Under the pieces are notes generated by a model. The model was not told the origin of the DNA. It did no database searches and worked only from the letters and a program-made list of their open reading frames with translations. A DNA stretch of 64,000 nucleotides from Halalkalibacter okhensis (lineage in GTDB: Bacteria; Bacillota; Bacilli; Bacillales; Bacillaceae_D). Made by a program: the position numbers and the translations under genes. The stretch spans positions 62,001 through 126,000 of the forward strand of contig NZ_JRJU01000008.1 of assembly GCF_000787375.1 (NCBI RefSeq), given 5' to 3'. Below are positions 9,055 through 18,200 of the stretch, piece after piece. Numbering within the stretch: the stretch's first letter is position 1; each line of letters starts with the position of its first letter.

Positions 9055-10217
9055 TTACTCCGCCAACCGATAAATCTCCAACAAATCCGCCTCAAACAAC
9101 TTCACAAAGTTACCAAGCGGCCCTCTTTCCGTACCCTTTTTCGCCATTTCCTCAAAGTGCTCCCCCCCAATGTTTGCATCGTTCAATGTTACTGGCATTC
9201 CAATCGAGCGAAAGAATTCTTCCGTTTTCTTGATCCCTGCTAGAGCTGTTTTCTCTAAATCATTCAAATCAATTTCAACATCCCACACTCGATTAGCAAA
9301 TTGTGCAAAACGATTCACATCATGTTTGTACACATACTTCATCCATGCTGGGAAAATAATTGCAAGTCCTGCACCGTGAGCTAAATCATAGATACCGCTG
9401 ATCTCATGTTCAATGTCATGACTTCCCCAATCACCAACTCTACCTGTATTTAGCAAATCATTATGTGCTAACGTACCGGCCCACATGATTTCTGCTCTTG
9501 CATGATAGTTTGTTGGGTCTTCCAAAACGGTATGTGCATGGTTAATGATCGTTTTTAAAGTCGCTTCACATAAACGATCTGTTAAATCTACATGCTTTTC
9601 GTTTGTAAAATATCTTTCTAAAATATGTGCCATCATGTCAGTGATTCCGCAACCGTTTGGTAATTTGGCAACGTATATGTAAGAACCGGATTTAAAATCG
9701 CAAACTTAGGTCGCATCGTTTCATGACCTACTGCACGTTTATACGCTCCTTCTTCATTTGTGATGACACTTCCTGCACTGCTTTCACTACCCGCAGCTGG
9801 AATCGTCAACACCACACCAATTGGCAAACAATCTGTGATAGAGGCATTCCCAGTAAAGAAATCCCAAACGTCTCCATCATAGTTCACACCAATGGCAATG
9901 GCCTTAGCTGAATCAATGACGCTCCCTCCACCTACTGCGAGAATCAAGTCGATGTGATTCTCCTTACATAAATTCACCCCTTCTCGAACTAGGCTTACTC
10001 TTGGATTAGGCTTCACACCGCCTAGCTCAAAAATTTCAACTCCTTGTTCTTGTAAAGATTGAACAACTCTATCATACAAACCACTCTCTTTGATACTACC
10101 TCCACCATAATGTAAGAGAACTTTATTGCCGTAAACGACCGTTTCTTGTCCAACTACTTCCTCTTGATCTTTACCAAAAATAATCTTTGTACCATTTTGA
10201 AAAGTAAAATTCTGCAT
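9055..10217 (-). pseudogene. Iron-containing alcohol dehydrogenase (YugJ/BdhA-like), frameshifted
   Basis: Two abutting frames together give a complete type III (Fe) alcohol dehydrogenase of about 387 residues. The first (10217 to 9633) holds the NAD(P)-binding domain with the GGGSVIDSAKAIA loop. The second (9636 to 9055) holds the helical metal domain with MAH, DLAHGAG and YKHD histidines. One base is missing near 9653-9656. Restoring it reads YQTGCGITDMMAH, and this junction carries the Asp of the D-x3-H metal site, which neither fragment has. The frames overlap as ATGA, which looks like coupling, but the missing ligand argues against a working split enzyme. NADPH-dependent reduction of aldehydes to alcohols is the expected activity if intact. 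Confidence 0.88.
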
Positions 10218-10297
10218 GAACTCGCCTCCAATTTTTCAATTACTTTCTCTAATAGAGATCCTCCATTATTTTCTGTGTGGCTATGCTAAAAACCTGT

Positions 10298-11152
10298 TTA
10301 TAGTTCAAATTTCTCCTTAAGATAATGATACACACCATCTTCATCACAAGTAAATTCGGTTATGTCATCTACCATTTCTTTAATTTGATCAGGTGCATTC
10401 TTCATTGCTACAGCATGATTGACAAACTTAAGCATGGGTATGTCGTTATTGCTATCTCCAATCGCCATAATGTGCTCACCAACTAAATTAAATTGATGCA
10501 ACATTTCGTTTATTCCTGTCGCTTTATTCACATTCGCTACCATTACTTCCACGTTGTGAAGGGAAGAGATCGACGTCGTAAAATCTATTTCTTCCTTTAC
10601 TTGATCTAGCTCTTTCTTCCACTCATTGATATGTTCTTTCGTTCTAGCAAAGAAATAAAACTTAGAGAATTTCTCTCCTTTTATTTCATCCGCCCAATCA
10701 ATTTCTTCCTTAATTGCTTGTTTTCGCGAGAGCCATTCATTGATGCCGACCTCATCAGGCTTTGGATCTCGAACTTCATTTTCCACATATTCCTGATCTT
10801 GCTTTAATGTTATTCGATCGATTCCATAAGGGAAAAGTTCATAATACACCTTATTTGCTCTTGCTTTTCCAATAATCTTCTCCACTAATTCACGCGAAAG
10901 GGAATGCTCAAATACCGCTTCTTTTCCTACGTATCCAGCCATTCCATTTGAAGTAATGTATCCATCCACTTGAAATCCTTCTGGGACAACCCCTTCAATT
11001 TCATCAAAAGCTCGACCCGTAGCAATAAAAACAAAAAATCCCTTCCTCCGCAAGTGATCAATGATTTCTTTTGTATGTATACTTACCTTGTTATGATGAT
11101 TTAGGATGGTACCATCCATATCTAAAAAAATAGCTTTAGGTTTTGGATTCAT
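10298..11152 (-). CDS. Cof-type HAD-superfamily phosphatase
   Basis: A HAD phosphatase of 284 residues. Motif I is FLDMDGTIL at the N-terminus (nucleophile Asp). Motif II is IATGR. The C2B cap lies in the middle. Motif III/IV is GDSNNDIPML near residue 235, followed by AVAMKNAP. This Cof/YkrA group dephosphorylates sugar phosphates, nucleotides or flavin intermediates; specificity cannot be read from sequence. The ATG at 11152 follows GGAGGA by seven bases. The in-frame TTG 15 bases upstream overlaps that ribosome site and is unlikely. It stands alone between two convergently ending units. Confidence 0.93.
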   Translation of the reverse strand: MNPKPKAIFLDMDGTILNHHNKVSIHTKEIIDHLRRKGFFVFIATGRAFDEIEGVVPEGFQVDGYITSNGMAGYVGKEAVFEHSLSRELVEKIIGKARANKVYYELFPYGIDRITLKQDQEYVENEVRDPKPDEVGINEWLSRKQAIKEEIDWADEIKGEKFSKFYFFARTKEHINEWKKELDQVKEEIDFTTSISSLHNVEVMVANVNKATGINEMLHQFNLVGEHIMAIGDSNNDIPMLKFVNHAVAMKNAPDQIKEMVDDITEFTCDEDGVYHYLKEKFEL

Positions 11153-11233
11153 AATGCTTTCCTCCAATTTTGTAAAATACGTTTATTGCGTAAGTATACA
11201 CTTAAGCACCTGGATCCTCAACGTTAGCAGCCA

Positions 11234-11263
11234 TAATAAAGAGACAGGAACAAATCCTGCCTC
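11234..11263 (-). terminator. Terminator after CysJ-like flavoprotein gene
   Basis: Stem 11241-11249 with 11255-11263 (one G-U pair in the minus-strand RNA) followed by a T-rich tail. It is just past the stop of the gene at 11274. Confidence 0.7.
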
Positions 11264-11273
11264 CATTTTCTTA

Positions 11274-12461
11274 TTAATATACATCACGCTGATAACGTTT
11301 TTCCTTTTGCATCGCAGTCACATACTCTTCTGCTTCTTCTCGGCTCATGCTGCCTTCTTTTTCAACAATATCAATTAACGCATTATGCACATCTTTAGCC
11401 ATGTACTGCTTATCTCCACACACATAGAAATAGGCACCAGCTTCTAACCAAGCAAACAATTCTCTGCTATTATCAAGCATTTTATGCTGCACATACACCT
11501 TCTTATCCGTATCACGGGAGAATGCAACATCAAGCTTAGATAACGCTCCATCGTTTTGGTATTCCTCAAATTCTTCTTGATAAAGAAAATCAGTCGCCTC
11601 ATGTTGATCACCGAAAAAGAGCCAAGTTTTTCCTTCACCTTGTGACACTGCGCGTTCTTCAATAAATGAACGGAACGGGGCAACTCCTGTTCCAGGACCA
11701 ACCATAATAATATCCGTATCTAGTGACTCAGGTAAAAAGAAATGTTTATTTTGCTGGACAAATACCGGAAGTGTGTCCCCTTCACCAACACGTTCTGAAC
11801 ATTGAACAGAGCATACTCCTTTTCGATCTCGCCCATGAGCTTCATAGCGAACCGCACCAATGGTTAAATGAACTTCATCAGGATGGGCGTTTAAACTACT
11901 TGCAATCGAATAAAGGCGTGGTGGCATCTTTCTTAAAAGGGAAACAATATCTTGAGCAGATGCGTTCCATGGTCCAAATTCACGTAATAGATCGATCAAG
12001 TCTCGCCCTTCCATATATTCTTTTAATTGATCTTTATTTTCCGGTAGGATTAGTTCTTGAATGTCGGCATTTTCTGTGAACTGAGCTGCTTGTTGGACAA
12101 TCTTTTTGTTTAACAAGGTAATTTCAAAGTAAGTGCTCAACGCCTCACCAAGTGGCAACGTTTCACCTTTTTTATTAATCGTTACCGTTTCTGTGGGATC
12201 CCATTTCATTTCTGCCAGTAATGTCTTTATTAATTCAGGGTCATTTTCCGGGAAGACCCCCAGACAATCTCCAGGTACATACGTAAGACCTGAACCTTTT
12301 AATGATAACTCAATATGTCTCGTCTCCTTATTAGATCCGGGTTTATTCAAATTAATCGTCTTAAGGATTTCCGCTTGGAAAGGATTCGTTCTCGAATATG
12401 TAACCGAAACTACTTTCTCCTCTTTAGGCTGTTCGGTATTTTTCACATCATTTTTTTGCAC
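11274..12461 (-). CDS. CysJ-like flavoprotein reductase lacking the flavodoxin domain
   Basis: A 395-residue ferredoxin-NADP-reductase-type flavoprotein. An FAD-binding region with the connecting helical domain (about residues 20-245, RLYSIASS FAD motif) is followed by the NADPH domain (GPGTGVAPFRSFIEER near 255; YVCGDKQYMAKDV near 350). The C-terminus KEKRYQRDVY is the aromatic-ended tail of the CysJ/cytochrome P450 reductase family. Full CysJ proteins have about 200 more residues with an FMN flavodoxin domain at the N-terminus. Here that domain is absent, and the start (GTG with GAGGTG six bases upstream) lies only about 20 residues before the reductase domain. No CysI hemoprotein is adjacent. 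It may reduce a separate flavodoxin or act on sulfite reductase encoded elsewhere. Confidence 0.88.
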   Translation of the reverse strand: MQKNDVKNTEQPKEEKVVSVTYSRTNPFQAEILKTINLNKPGSNKETRHIELSLKGSGLTYVPGDCLGVFPENDPELIKTLLAEMKWDPTETVTINKKGETLPLGEALSTYFEITLLNKKIVQQAAQFTENADIQELILPENKDQLKEYMEGRDLIDLLREFGPWNASAQDIVSLLRKMPPRLYSIASSLNAHPDEVHLTIGAVRYEAHGRDRKGVCSVQCSERVGEGDTLPVFVQQNKHFFLPESLDTDIIMVGPGTGVAPFRSFIEERAVSQGEGKTWLFFGDQHEATDFLYQEEFEEYQNDGALSKLDVAFSRDTDKKVYVQHKMLDNSRELFAWLEAGAYFYVCGDKQYMAKDVHNALIDIVEKEGSMSREEAEEYVTAMQKEKRYQRDVY

Positions 12462-12590
12462 ACTCTACACCTCACTAAGTAAATAGTTTAATAATAATTA
12501 CTTCTTCATTAATTCTTTATATCCTTTTAAATTGAAAATAAATTCTCTCACTAAGACACCTTTAAAACAATTGTACACGAAAATCCTCCT

Positions 12591-13160
12591 TTACTGCTCT
12601 TCCACTTCTGGTTGTAATTGTGCAAAGTACGATAAGACAGCACCTATCGCTTGAATCCAACTTCCAGTAGCATTTAATGTGTCAGGATCTCCAGCCACTT
12701 GATTGAGAGTGTGTTGGAGGCTATATTGACCTGAAATAGCCTGTAATGAATTTCCTATTCCTTGCAATAGGTTTCCTATGACATTATACGATTGATCTAA
12801 TGAATTTGATTGATTATCAAGGTCATCTCCTAATGAAACAATCGCTCCTAAAGCTTGCATCCAATTTCCAGCTATATTTAACTTCTGATTCGATTCTTCT
12901 TCCTCATCCCCTAGCAGACCAGAGATAACAGTGAGATTCCCTACCGATTGTACTTGATTTCCAAGCTTACTAAAAGTAAATTGCTCTTGCCCATCTGCTT
13001 GTAGGGCACTGCCAGTTGCTTGTAGCACGTTCCCCCACAGGTTTAGGCTCTTTAAAGCATCGTCACTAATCCTCTGCAATGGTGTACTACCAACAGCAGA
13101 GACAATTGTACCTAGCGCCGATATTCCAGAACCGAGTATGCTTTTAGACTGATTATCCAT
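12591..13160 (-). CDS. Glycine/glutamine-rich repeat protein of unknown function
   Basis: I do not recognise a function. The 189 residues are built from about six degenerate repeats of roughly 16 residues, with pattern hydrophobic-x3-G-N-x-hydrophobic-Q-A-hydrophobic-G-x2-hydrophobic. Clear copies are LNLWGNVLQATGSALQA, LNIAGNWMQALGAIVSL, YNVIGNLLQGIGNSLQA and LNATGSWIQAIGAVLSY. There is no Cys and no signal peptide. Acidic patches (DEEEES, PEVEEQ) separate or end the repeats. Such regular amphipathic repeats suggest a self-assembling or membrane-associated sheet, possibly a spore or envelope component; this is speculation. Similar proteins annotated only by a DUF occur in other Bacillus. The ribosome site is weak (AGGA). 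Confidence 0.8.
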   Translation of the reverse strand: MDNQSKSILGSGISALGTIVSAVGSTPLQRISDDALKSLNLWGNVLQATGSALQADGQEQFTFSKLGNQVQSVGNLTVISGLLGDEEEESNQKLNIAGNWMQALGAIVSLGDDLDNQSNSLDQSYNVIGNLLQGIGNSLQAISGQYSLQHTLNQVAGDPDTLNATGSWIQAIGAVLSYFAQLQPEVEEQ

Positions 13161-13423
13161 TGAAATCCTATCCTAACTATTATTTATGAACGTAGATCTC
13201 TTTATTGTATTCGCTACAAGGTTTCATCGATACCGACAATTGACTTAAATTGTTTATATCCAACATACATTGAGCTGTGAATATGGTGAGTCTATGTCCA
13301 TTCCTTACTAATAACGTTAGTCTGGGGTCATCTACTTGCTGTATGACCTAGTTGGGAGTAAACTATTATTTGCTTGAACACAACTTAAATAGCCTTGAGC
13401 TATTTATGGAAAGGAGCATATCG

Positions 13424-14422
13424 ATGAACGTCATTGAAGTTCAAGATTTACGAAAAGAATTCAAATCTTATTCTAGCCGTTCTGGTTTATCTGGAGCGTT
13501 TCGAGACTTATTTACAAGAAATTATAAAGTCCTTGCAGCGGTTGATCAAATTTCTTTAACCGTTAAACAAGGTGAAATGGTAGGCTATATCGGCGAGAAT
13601 GGAGCAGGAAAATCAACTACAATCAAAATGTTAACTGGAATCTTAACACCTACTTCCGGATCCGTTGTCGTCAATGGAATGAACCCTCATAAAGAACGGG
13701 AACAATTCGTTCGGACCATTGGCGTTGTGTTCGGTCAACGTTCTCAGCTTTGGTGGGATATTGCCGTACAGGAGTCATTCAGATTACTAAAAAAGGTGTA
13801 CCGAGTATCGGATGAAGATTACAACAATCATATGGGTCATGTAATAGAAACATTAGAAATCGGCCCTTTATTAGACAAACCGGTACGAAAGCTTTCATTG
13901 GGTCAGCGGATGCGCTGTGAATTAGCAGCAGCATTAATCCATAATCCTTCCCTGCTCTTCTTGGACGAGCCGACGATTGGACTGGATGTTTTAGTGAAGT
14001 TGAAAATTCGCAAGTTCTTAAAAGAAATTAACGAACAATATAAAACGACCATCATCCTAACCACACACGATATTACAGATATCGAAGCCCTTTGCGAGCG
14101 AGTCGTATTATTAGATGAAGGAAAAATTGTATATGATGGCAAGTTAAATCAACTTCAAATCAATGCCGTGGAAGGAAAACAAGTTGAATTTGAATTTCTG
14201 ACTGAGGTTCTTTCAGCGACACTTCCGTCTTCACCAAAACTACATTGGGAACAAAAAGACGCAACGACCTGGACGGCTACTGTAAATGGTGATGAGCAGG
14301 CTGTCTCTGAGCTCATTAGCAATGTCATCCAAAAAAATCCGATCAAAAATGTTCGTATTAATGAAATTTCAACAGAAGAGATTATTCGAAAGATCTATGA
14401 AGAAGGAATGGCCATCTCATGA
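13424..14422 (+). CDS. ABC-2 type exporter ATP-binding protein
   Basis: A 332-residue ATPase. Walker A is GENGAGKST at residues 57-65, the signature region reads LSLGQRMR (a variant of LSGGQ), and Walker B is LLFLDEPTIGLD. The switch His is in TTHD. A C-terminal extension of about 90 residues is common in this exporter group (COG4586). The chosen ATG has AAAGGAG nine bases upstream; longer in-frame starts lack a site. It overlaps the first permease by ATGA and forms a three-gene export operon. The substrate is unknown. Related operons are annotated for antibiotic or viologen export, but nothing here decides that. Confidence 0.94.
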   Translation: MNVIEVQDLRKEFKSYSSRSGLSGAFRDLFTRNYKVLAAVDQISLTVKQGEMVGYIGENGAGKSTTIKMLTGILTPTSGSVVVNGMNPHKEREQFVRTIGVVFGQRSQLWWDIAVQESFRLLKKVYRVSDEDYNNHMGHVIETLEIGPLLDKPVRKLSLGQRMRCELAAALIHNPSLLFLDEPTIGLDVLVKLKIRKFLKEINEQYKTTIILTTHDITDIEALCERVVLLDEGKIVYDGKLNQLQINAVEGKQVEFEFLTEVLSATLPSSPKLHWEQKDATTWTATVNGDEQAVSELISNVIQKNPIKNVRINEISTEEIIRKIYEEGMAIS

Positions 14423-15210
14423 GTCAGTATATTGAAATGATTCGTGTTCGTTTTTTAATGATGCTTGCTTATCGAACGAACTATTACAGTGGAATATTAA
14501 TTTACAGCATTAACATTGGTGCCTATTACTTTTTATGGTCCGCCATTTATGGAGGACAAGAAGAAATTCAAGGATTATCTGTTCTACAAATGACAACGTA
14601 TGTGGCAGTAGCGTGGATGGCCAGAGCCTTCTACTTCAACAATATAGATCGCGAAATTGCCAATGAGATAAAAGATGGAAAAGTTGCGATAGAGATGATT
14701 CGTCCTTATAACTATTTAGGAATGAAAACCATGCAAGGGCTTGGTGAAGGCTTGTTTAGACTTCTATTCTTTTCCGTACCTGGTATGGTTATTGTTGCCC
14801 TTGTCTTTCCGATTAGTTTTTCTGCTAGCTTTATGACATGGGTATTTTTCTTTGTCTCACTCGTCTTTAGTTTTATTGTGAACACACAAATCAACTTGCT
14901 TACTGGAATTATGACGTTTTTCTTATTTAATAATTCAGGATTAATTCGTGCAAAACGTGTAGTGATTGATTTGTTTTCAGGACTTTTGCTTCCGATCTCT
15001 TTTTATCCTCTTTGGGCGCAATCTGTCATGATGTATTTGCCGTTTCAAGCGATCAGCTATATTCCTAGTATGATTTTCACAGAAGGATTCGTAGGAAACG
15101 AGATTTATACGGCTGTGTTGCTGCAAGCATTCTGGGCACTATTTTTATTTATTCCAATTCAATTGTTATGGGTACTAGCAAAAAAACAGTTGATTGTGCA
15201 GGGAGGCTAG
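14419..15210 (+). CDS. ABC-2 type exporter permease (COG4587-like)
   Basis: A 263-residue membrane protein with six predicted helices, no signal peptide and a charged cytoplasmic loop (NIDREIANEIKDGKVAIEMIRPYNY) after helix 2, as in ABC-2 permeases. It is translationally coupled (ATGA overlap) to the ATPase upstream. The second permease begins four bases after its stop. The two permeases probably form a heterodimeric pore. No substrate can be inferred. Confidence 0.9.
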   Translation: MSQYIEMIRVRFLMMLAYRTNYYSGILIYSINIGAYYFLWSAIYGGQEEIQGLSVLQMTTYVAVAWMARAFYFNNIDREIANEIKDGKVAIEMIRPYNYLGMKTMQGLGEGLFRLLFFSVPGMVIVALVFPISFSASFMTWVFFFVSLVFSFIVNTQINLLTGIMTFFLFNNSGLIRAKRVVIDLFSGLLLPISFYPLWAQSVMMYLPFQAISYIPSMIFTEGFVGNEIYTAVLLQAFWALFLFIPIQLLWVLAKKQLIVQGG

Positions 15211-15213
15211 TCG

Positions 15214-15999
15214 ATGTTTTACATTTCTATCTTTTTTCAATATGCCTCTCAATATTTAAAAACAAGATTAACGTACCGTGTAGATACAGTAGTTGAAATT
15301 TTATCTGATTTATTATTTCAGGCAGTAAACTTAGTTTTTATTTTAGTTGTTTTTGGACATACGACATTACTTAGTGGATGGAATCGCGAAGAAATTATCT
15401 TTATTTATGGTTTTTTCCTTGTTCCTTATGCTATCTTTTCATCCTTCTTTAATATTTGGGACTTTAATGAACGCTATATTGTTAAAGGGGAAATGGACCG
15501 TGTACTCACACGCCCCATTCATAGCCTTTTTCAAATTATAATGGAGCGAATGGAGCTCGAGTCATTATTTGGGGTTATTACAGGCTTAGCGATTATGTAC
15601 TACGCAGGCTCCCGTTTAGGATTAACGATAGCTTGGTATGATCTTTTCATTTTTATTGCAATGGTTTTGGGCGGGGCCTTTATTTATGCTGGAATTTTCA
15701 TAGCTCTTGCTAGCATTGGCTTTTGGTCTGATAGCCGGACCGACATAATGCCGATGATGTATAACATTGGGAACTACGGCAGGTATCCAGTAGATATTTA
15801 CCACAATGTGATTCGCTTTGTTTTAACATGGATTTTGCCTTTTGCATTTGTCGGCGTGTATCCTGCTGCTTATTTTCTACAAAGAGAAGAATGGTATGTG
15901 TATGCATTTTTAACTCCCGTGATGGGTGTTGTGTTTTTATTCCTGGCTGTGATGTTGTGGAATGCAGGGGTAAAAAAATATCGCGGCGCAGGAAACTAA
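15214..15999 (+). CDS. ABC-2 type exporter permease (COG3694-like)
   Basis: A 261-residue protein with six predicted membrane helices, matching the ABC-2 partner permease family (DUF990). The loop FNERYIVKGEMDRVLTRPIHSLFQ resembles the cytoplasmic coupling segment of the previous permease. A GGGAGG ribosome site lies inside the end of the upstream gene. It is the last gene of the export operon and is followed by a terminator at 16018-16049. Confidence 0.9.
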   Translation: MFYISIFFQYASQYLKTRLTYRVDTVVEILSDLLFQAVNLVFILVVFGHTTLLSGWNREEIIFIYGFFLVPYAIFSSFFNIWDFNERYIVKGEMDRVLTRPIHSLFQIIMERMELESLFGVITGLAIMYYAGSRLGLTIAWYDLFIFIAMVLGGAFIYAGIFIALASIGFWSDSRTDIMPMMYNIGNYGRYPVDIYHNVIRFVLTWILPFAFVGVYPAAYFLQREEWYVYAFLTPVMGVVFLFLAVMLWNAGVKKYRGAGN

Positions 16000-16017
16000 A
16001 TTTACCGACAAAAATTA

Positions 16018-16049
16018 ATTCCCCACCTTTACGAAAAAAAGTGGGGAAT
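16018..16049. terminator. Bidirectional terminator between ABC exporter operon and azoreductase
   Basis: Inverted repeat ATTCCCCAC / GTGGGGAAT (16018-16026 and 16041-16049) with T-rich sequence on both sides. It sits between convergent genes. Confidence 0.78.
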
Positions 16050-16066
16050 CTATATTTTAAGCACTC

Positions 16067-16702
16067 TTAAAAAGTATGTGCTAAATCTTTTGCACGCGCA
16101 ACGGCGTTTTCTTTAATCTCTTGGGCTTTATCAGGCATGGCATTATGACCTTCTACAAACAACCCGTCAAAAGATGGAACCCCGAAAAATTGCATAATAA
16201 TTGATAAATAACGATGCCCCATTTCCATTTGAGCTGCAGGGCCTTCCGAGTAAATTCCCCCACGTGCTTGAATGTGCAACGCTTTTTTATCCGTTAATAG
16301 ACCAACCGGACCTTGTTCCGTATACTTAAATGTCTTGCCAGCCACAGCGACAGAATCAATGTATGCTTTTAATACTGGTGGAAATGAAAAGTTCCATAAA
16401 GGCGAGACAAAAATGTATTTGTCTGCTGAAACAAACTGCTCACATAATTCAGATAATCTACCAACTTTCGCTTTCTCATCGGATGAAAGCTGATCAAAAC
16501 CTTGTCCAGACCGAAGCTTGCCCCATCCACTGAATACGTCGACATCAATATGAGGAATGTCTTCTATGTATAGATCGATCGCCTCTACTTCATGGTCCGG
16601 ATTTACTTCCTTATACGTATCGATAAAAGCCTTTCCTACTGCCATACTGAAGGATTGTGTGTCATCATGGGGGTGTGCTGTAATATACAATACTTTTGTC
16701 AT
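16067..16702 (-). CDS. azoR: FMN-dependent NADH azoreductase
   Basis: A 211-residue flavodoxin-fold protein. The FMN phosphate loop is [16 protein letters not shown] near the N-terminus; [19 protein letters not shown] (near residue 100) and [11 protein letters not shown] (near 145) are hallmark azoreductase segments. It reduces quinones and azo compounds with NADH in the cytoplasm. Bacillus often has two paralogs that protect against quinone and thiol stress. GAGGTTGGG stands before the ATG. It is transcribed alone and ends in a shared terminator. No regulator (MhqR-type) is adjacent. Confidence 0.93.
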   Translation of the reverse strand: MTKVLYITAHPHDDTQSFSMAVGKAFIDTYKEVNPDHEVEAIDLYIEDIPHIDVDVFSGWGKLRSGQGFDQLSSDEKAKVGRLSELCEQFVSADKYIFVSPLWNFSFPPVLKAYIDSVAVAGKTFKYTEQGPVGLLTDKKALHIQARGGIYSEGPAAQMEMGHRYLSIIMQFFGVPSFDGLFVEGHNAMPDKAQEIKENAVARAKDLAHTF

Positions 16703-16761
16703 CTTTACCCAACCTCTCTATTTCATTTTTCCCACTTATTTTTGCTGAAACCCTCAAGTGC

Positions 16762-16920
16762 CTACTTTAAAAACTCTATTTGCTCACTTTCATAAGGGTT
16801 AGTAGCAATATTTAATCTAGCTTCATCGGTTAGATTAAATGGCTGATTATTCGTTTCACTCATTGATGTTTCGTGATTTTGCATACTCCCATCATAATGA
16901 ATGGGCTTCTTTTCCATCAT
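16762..16920 (-). CDS. Small hydrophilic protein, unknown function
   Basis: A 52-residue frame with a good ribosome site (GGAGGTGA five bases before the ATG at 16920). The sequence is polar (starts MMEKKPIHYDGSM, ends EQIEFLK), with no Cys and no membrane segment. I do not recognise it. The coding potential rests on the ribosome site and a normal amino-acid mix; a second in-frame ATG follows directly. Confidence 0.6.
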   Translation of the reverse strand: MMEKKPIHYDGSMQNHETSMSETNNQPFNLTDEARLNIATNPYESEQIEFLK

Positions 16921-16995
16921 TACTCACCTCCAGTCGCACAGATTGATCTTATTCATTATTTGCCATGTCTGATATGTTTATGTACCCATTTTATA

Positions 16996-17027
16996 GCAAA
17001 AAGCCCCTGTGTCATTTCACACAGAGG
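16996..17027 (-). terminator. Terminator after DUF368 transporter gene
   Basis: Stem 17004-17012 with 17019-17027 (one G-U pair), then CTTTTTG on the minus strand. It starts 13 bases past the stop of the gene at 17041. Confidence 0.8.
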
Positions 17028-17040
17028 TCTCATTTAACAT

Positions 17041-17883
17041 TTAAGGATTTAATTTTACTGCTGTTTTTTTCACTTCAAAATAACTTAATCCATATGCACT
17101 CATTCCACCGATTCCAAAAGCTAGTACACTTATAAATAATAAAAAGCTATCTCCTGCCACACCAGGATAAATGACAACAATCGATCCGATAATAAAACCT
17201 ATCATTAAGGCATATGTGCTCGTTTTGTATTTATTAAATAGGAAAGAAATAAATCGACTTGTTATGACTAACCCAATGGCAATTCCTGATCCAACTGTTA
17301 AAATAACAGGTAGATTAAATGTCGATAATGCATTCACAACGGTTGGATACACTCCGAATAGCAAAAAGACAAATGATCCACTAACACCAGGTAAAATCAT
17401 AGCAGAGCTAGCAATCCACCCAGCAAAAAATAATAGCGCATATTCAGTAAATGATAACTGACTCATAACGGTTGCTAGTTCATTCTCCTTCACAAAAAAT
17501 GTAGCTCCTACAATCATTGCACCAACAGCAAGCAACACATAATGAATAGGTGAAAAATTCTTTTTATAATCAATATCTTTTAACAATGTAGGAATAATCC
17601 CAATGATCAACCCTAAAAAGAAGAAAAATGTTGGCTGCGGAAATTCAACCAAAAGCCATTCAACTAAGTGACTAATCGTTAATAATGCAATAACGATCCC
17701 GATCCCAAGTGGCATCAAAAACATTACATGCTTCTTCCACTCCTTTGAAAATAACCCATTAATCGCAGCAATAAGCGATTGATAGATCCCAAGAACTAAC
17801 GCAATCGTTCCTCCACTTACTCCAGGGATCAGATCACTTACCCCCATCGTCATACCTTTTAAAATATTCTTCCATTGAAACAA
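17041..17883 (-). CDS. DUF368 membrane protein, probable polyprenyl-phosphate translocase (PopT-like)
   Basis: A 280-residue protein with about eight helices. The N-terminal signature GMTMGVSDLIPGVSGGTIALVLGIY and its inverted-repeat partner near the middle, SSAMILPGVSGSFVFLLFGVYP, define DUF368. Members of this family (PopT) recycle undecaprenyl phosphate across the membrane and matter most at alkaline pH or high sodium, which would suit an alkaliphile. That function is family knowledge, not visible here. The start is TTG with AAGGAGAAG upstream. It is monocistronic with its own terminator. Confidence 0.9.
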   Translation of the reverse strand: MFQWKNILKGMTMGVSDLIPGVSGGTIALVLGIYQSLIAAINGLFSKEWKKHVMFLMPLGIGIVIALLTISHLVEWLLVEFPQPTFFFFLGLIIGIIPTLLKDIDYKKNFSPIHYVLLAVGAMIVGATFFVKENELATVMSQLSFTEYALLFFAGWIASSAMILPGVSGSFVFLLFGVYPTVVNALSTFNLPVILTVGSGIAIGLVITSRFISFLFNKYKTSTYALMIGFIIGSIVVIYPGVAGDSFLLFISVLAFGIGGMSAYGLSYFEVKKTAVKLNP

Positions 17884-18146
17884 AGCTTTCTTCTCCTTTA
17901 TACATAAATATCAATCAAACAAAATAGACCTTAACAAACGAAAAGGTCTAGCTACAACATGTTCATGTTGGTAATAAGTCGTGAAGATTATTGAGATTAG
18001 CATAAATGAGATCGACAAATAATACAACTATTTTTATCGTTCACCCTATATTTCTCACTTCAAATTTCGAACATTTTCTGAACGAATTAATATCTTGGCT
18101 TCAGCTTGGTCCCAAACTTATTAATCTATTTCTTTAATGGGGTGCA
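17884..18146. other. Intergenic region without recognisable gene
   Basis: AT-rich promoter region for the DUF368 gene plus spacer after the Glu/Leu dehydrogenase gene. I saw no open frame with a ribosome site and no RNA motif. The remainder of the gap to 18200 holds the dehydrogenase terminator. Confidence 0.5.
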
Positions 18147-18190
18147 TAAAAGTCCTGCCTCATTAGTTATTAGAACCATTGAAGCAGGAC
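18147..18190 (-). terminator. Terminator after Glu/Leu/Phe/Val dehydrogenase gene
   Basis: GTCCTGC and GCAGGAC pair across a long loop (18152-18158 with 18184-18190), then CTTTTAT on the minus strand, 10 bases past the stop. Confidence 0.65.
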
Positions 18191-18200
18191 GTTTTCATTT

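Noticed and set aside
9633-9636. Fe-ADH as a deliberate two-subunit enzyme
   Set aside because: The ATGA overlap looks like coupling, but the metal-ligand Asp falls in neither product, so a frameshift is the better reading.
15828-16070. 80-residue plus-strand frame overlapping the second ABC permease
   Set aside because: Out of frame with the permease, without its own ribosome site, and it crosses a terminator.
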